Part shown: positions 12,921-14,319 of the stretch, in pieces
Numbering within the stretch: position 1 is the stretch's first letter
Layout: each line of letters opens with the position of its first letter
DNA from: Baffinella frigidus
Taxonomy: Eukaryota; Cryptophyceae; Cryptomonadales; Baffinellaceae
DNA length: 14,319 nucleotides
Direction: 5' to 3'
NCBI GenBank assembly: GCA_026770585.1
Contig: MU646522.1
Span: 67,009-81,327, forward strand
Made by a program: the position numbers and the translations under genes
The notes under the pieces: model-generated
Seen by the model: only the letters and a program-made list of their open reading frames with translations
The model's database searches: none
What the model was told of the DNA's origin: nothing

Positions 12921-13032
12921 GGATTGCTGAAGGGCGTGCACGCTACACCATACAGGGGTTGGAATTCTAAACCATACAGAGTTTGAACCCCCAACCCTGA
13001 AGGGACCTGCGCGCGTGCAGCGCTAGTGAAGA
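12921..13032. other. Spacer with degenerate heptamer units
   Basis: CTAAACCATACAG and CCCCCAACCCTGAAGGG pieces; no gene seen. Confidence 0.4.
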
Positions 13033-13371
13033 GCTATTGCACTTTTCGGGTCAGCGCGGATTTTGGATCGGGGTCGGGGAGTCGGGAAAATTCGAAAATA
13101 TCGAAAAAGGGCTCTAGTATTTGTGACATATTATGGGTGGGGGGTGCATCTTGTCATCATATCAATGCATAAGATAGCATAAAATCAAAAATATCGAAAA
13201 AGGGCTCTAGTATTTGTGACATATTATGGGTGGGGGGTGCATCTTGTCATCATATCAATGCATAAGATAGCATAAAACTTTAGATGGACGTACGAATTAT
13301 CGAGATTTTCGTTTCCCGACACCCCGACCCGACCTCGAGAAAATCCGCGCTGACCCGAAAAGTATAATAGC
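13033..13371. mobile_element. Foldback transposon-like element with internal 93-bp tandem duplication
   Basis: 339 bp. The left end GCTATTGCACTTTTCGGGTC and the reverse complement of the right end GCTATTATACTTTTCGGGTC continue through AGCGCGGATTTT and a GTCGGG-rich part, giving arms of about 55-60 bp with short gaps. Inside, 13095-13184 and 13188-13277 are identical over 90 bp (period 93), AT-rich with GTATTTGTGACATATTATGG. There is no ORF for a transposase. No target duplication is clear. It sits 32 bp downstream (minus sense) of the USP His-box exon, inside the putative intron. Confidence 0.8.
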
Positions 13372-13403
13372 GCGCGCGCGGCTGGGGGTGAGGGGGGAGG
13401 GAC

Positions 13404-13518
13404 CTGGGAGATGCACGGGAACGAATTGTCATCCATCCGGAGCCACGTCGCGGATGATGCGCCGTTCTTTGAGTACTTGCAGTAGGAGTAGTAGTGCCCT
13501 GACTCGATCGACGCGCCC
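13404..13518 (-). CDS. Ubiquitin-specific protease (USP) catalytic His-box exon
   Basis: 115-nt exon with acceptor ATCACCCGGCAG and donor CAG/GTCCCT. It encodes GASIESGHYYSYCKYSKNG, then ASSATWLRMDDNSFPCISQ. SGHYYSY with the catalytic His and the WLRMDDN block with the assisting Asp are the second signature of peptidase family C19 enzymes, which remove ubiquitin from proteins. The Cys-box half of the enzyme is not in the window, so this is a C-terminal part. The upstream exon at 13797-13825 ends AIMHS, which would complete the usual HSGxSxxSGHYYSY motif. The exon shows no internal lesion, but its neighbourhood contains three damaged or partial copies, so the locus may be a gene with duplicated exons or a pseudogene. 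Confidence 0.7.
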
Positions 13519-13619
13519 CTGCCGGGTGATCAGGTTTAGGGGTTGGTTAAGGGTTGGGGGTGAGGGGGTGGGGGTTTGGGGTTCAGGGTTTGGGGGGAAG
13601 GGTGGTTAGGGGTGTGCGG
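13519..13619 (-). repeat. Telomere-like tract in the intron upstream of the USP exon
   Basis: G-rich on + (GGTTTAGGGGTTGGTTAAGG, GGGTTTGGGGTTCAGGG), so C-rich in the minus transcript, and ending CCTAAACCTGATCACCCGGCAG at the acceptor. Confidence 0.7.
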
Positions 13620-13796
13620 CTGAGGGTGTAGAGTGAGAGCAACATCGAAAAATAGTCCCTCGACTGGTCTCGAGTGGTAGCGGATAGCTACATCATCAAC
13701 GTTTGGCAAGGTTGTTCCCGCTGGCACTAAACCAGCAACGTTTCGGCGGCTGGGACAGCACCTGTGGCAGACGATGCCACGCAGGTTCCACGGGAC
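13620..13796 (-). other. Putative USP intron remainder; open frame present
   Basis: A minus frame here reads RGIVCHRCCPSRRNVAGL and VEGLFFDVALTL without stops, so it could be coding. However, a GTCCCG donor at 13796 directly after CACTCG makes it intronic in the USP model. The two readings exclude each other, and I favour the intron only moderately. Confidence 0.35.
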
Positions 13797-13825
13797 CGAG
13801 TGCATGATCGCGCTGCCCCGCCACT
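13797..13825 (-). CDS. Candidate USP exon just upstream of the His box
   Basis: 29 nt from the acceptor GTGTGGCAG to the donor CACTCG/GTCCCG, reading WRGSAIMHS. Joined to the 13404-13518 exon this gives AIMHS plus GASIESGHYYSY, matching the C19 motif, but only if one G is dropped at the junction (GT-AG splicing leaves a +1 shift). That may be a lesion, a sequencing error in the C4 run at 13516-13519, or non-canonical splicing. A 28-bp identical copy at 13936-13963 is also preceded by a CAG acceptor. Confidence 0.45.
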
Positions 13826-13935
13826 CTGCCACACCCGAGGCACACACGATCAGATCATTTTAAGCCCGGCCAGCAGGAAATGGCGCCAACGCCAAGCCAG
13901 ATCTGAGATATAATCTAGTAGGTGACGAGACTAGA
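13826..13935. other. Unique spacer, no gene recognised
   Basis: Between the two 28-bp copies. Nothing is recognised, apart from GGAAATGGCGCCA, a variant of the AAATGGCTCCA word also seen near 7466, 8461 and 8703. Confidence 0.4.
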
Positions 13936-13963
13936 GCATGATCGCGCTGCCCCGCCACTCTGC
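13936..13963 (-). pseudogene. Duplicate of the candidate USP exon (28-bp identical)
   Basis: GCATGATCGCGCTGCCCCGC, then CACTCTGC, is identical to 13802-13829. On the minus strand it follows a telomere-like tract and CCTCGCAG acceptor, reads WRGSAIM, then diverges to a TAG stop. Confidence 0.6.
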
Positions 13964-14319
13964 GAGGGTTTAGGGTTTGGGGTTCAGGATCCTGTTTTCA
14001 GGATTCGGGGTTCATGTTTTAGAGTTCAGGGTTCAGGGTTCCGGGTTCCGGGTTTAGGGGTCAGGGTTTAGGGTGGAACGTTAAGGTTTCAGGTTTCAGG
14101 TTTTAGGGTTTAGGGTTTAAGGTTTAGGGTTTAGGGTTAAGTGTTCAGGGTTTATGGTTTAGGGTTGAGGGTTGAGGATTTAGGGTTTAGGGTTTAGGGT
14201 TTAGGGTTTAGGGTTTAGAGTTTAGGGTTCCGGGTTCCGGGTTCCGGGTTCCGGGTTCCGGGTTCCGGGTTCCGGGTTCCGGGTTCCGGGTTCCGGGTTC
14301 CGGGTTCCGGGTTCCGGGT
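13964..14319 (+). repeat. Terminal telomere-like arrays: mixed, then TTTAGGG, then TTCCGGG
   Basis: 13964-14178 is degenerate GGTTTAGGG/GGTTCAGGG/GGTTCCGGG. 14179-14227 has six perfect TTTAGGG units and one TTTAGAG. 14225-14319 is 13 perfect GGGTTCC units running off the window. The G-rich strand points right. Whether this is a true chromosome end or another interstitial array cannot be judged here. Confidence 0.9.

Noticed and set aside
14225-14319. True chromosome end
   Set aside because: The last repeats are TTCCGGG rather than the TTTAGGG type, similar arrays occur internally, and the window edge is arbitrary. I cannot claim a terminus.

Overview
The window looks like a GC-rich nuclear subtelomere from a eukaryote, most plausibly a microalga. 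The evidence is a spliced MYND-finger gene, GT-AG introns, dozens of plant/algal-type TTTAGGG-like heptamer tracts and many short foldback elements. I see no bacterial operon, tRNA, rRNA or CRISPR. The species cannot be fixed from sequence alone. Perfect TTTAGGG units at 14179-14227 run 5'->3' rightwards, so the chromosome end, if near, lies to the right.

Layout. 1-2500: no convincing gene; a patchwork of miniature inverted-repeat elements (families A, B and C), a hairpin module (family D) and a 38-bp palindrome. 2562-4530 (+): the one clear complete gene, a MYND zinc finger plus TPR-like helical protein of about 574 aa, modelled with three exons and two short phase-0 introns. 4589-5535: a 3' hairpin, a G21 run, then second copies of families A, B, C and D and a 68-bp dispersed repeat. 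5617-7168 (-): two partial genes whose last introns are made of telomere-like heptamers. 7200-10800: minisatellites, exon-like fragments, a textbook MITE and large heptamer arrays. 10800-14319 (-): exons and broken exon copies of a ubiquitin-specific protease (USP) C-terminal region, interleaved with heptamer arrays and two foldback elements.

Main observation: many heptamer arrays are not just subtelomeric filler. Where exons can be read beside them, the arrays lie inside introns, usually with the C-rich strand as transcript, ending in a CAG acceptor and often opening with an unusual GTCC donor. Both introns modelled in the MYND gene also begin GTCC. Exon copies between arrays appear to have been duplicated together with their splice junctions. 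Each array is homogenised for its own heptamer variant (TTTAGGG, TTCCGGG, TTTGGGG, TTTAGTG, TGCAGGG, TATAGGG and others).

All gene models were made by eye from frame, splice dinucleotides and repeat comparison. Exon edges other than those supported by duplicated copies or phase matching should be treated as provisional.
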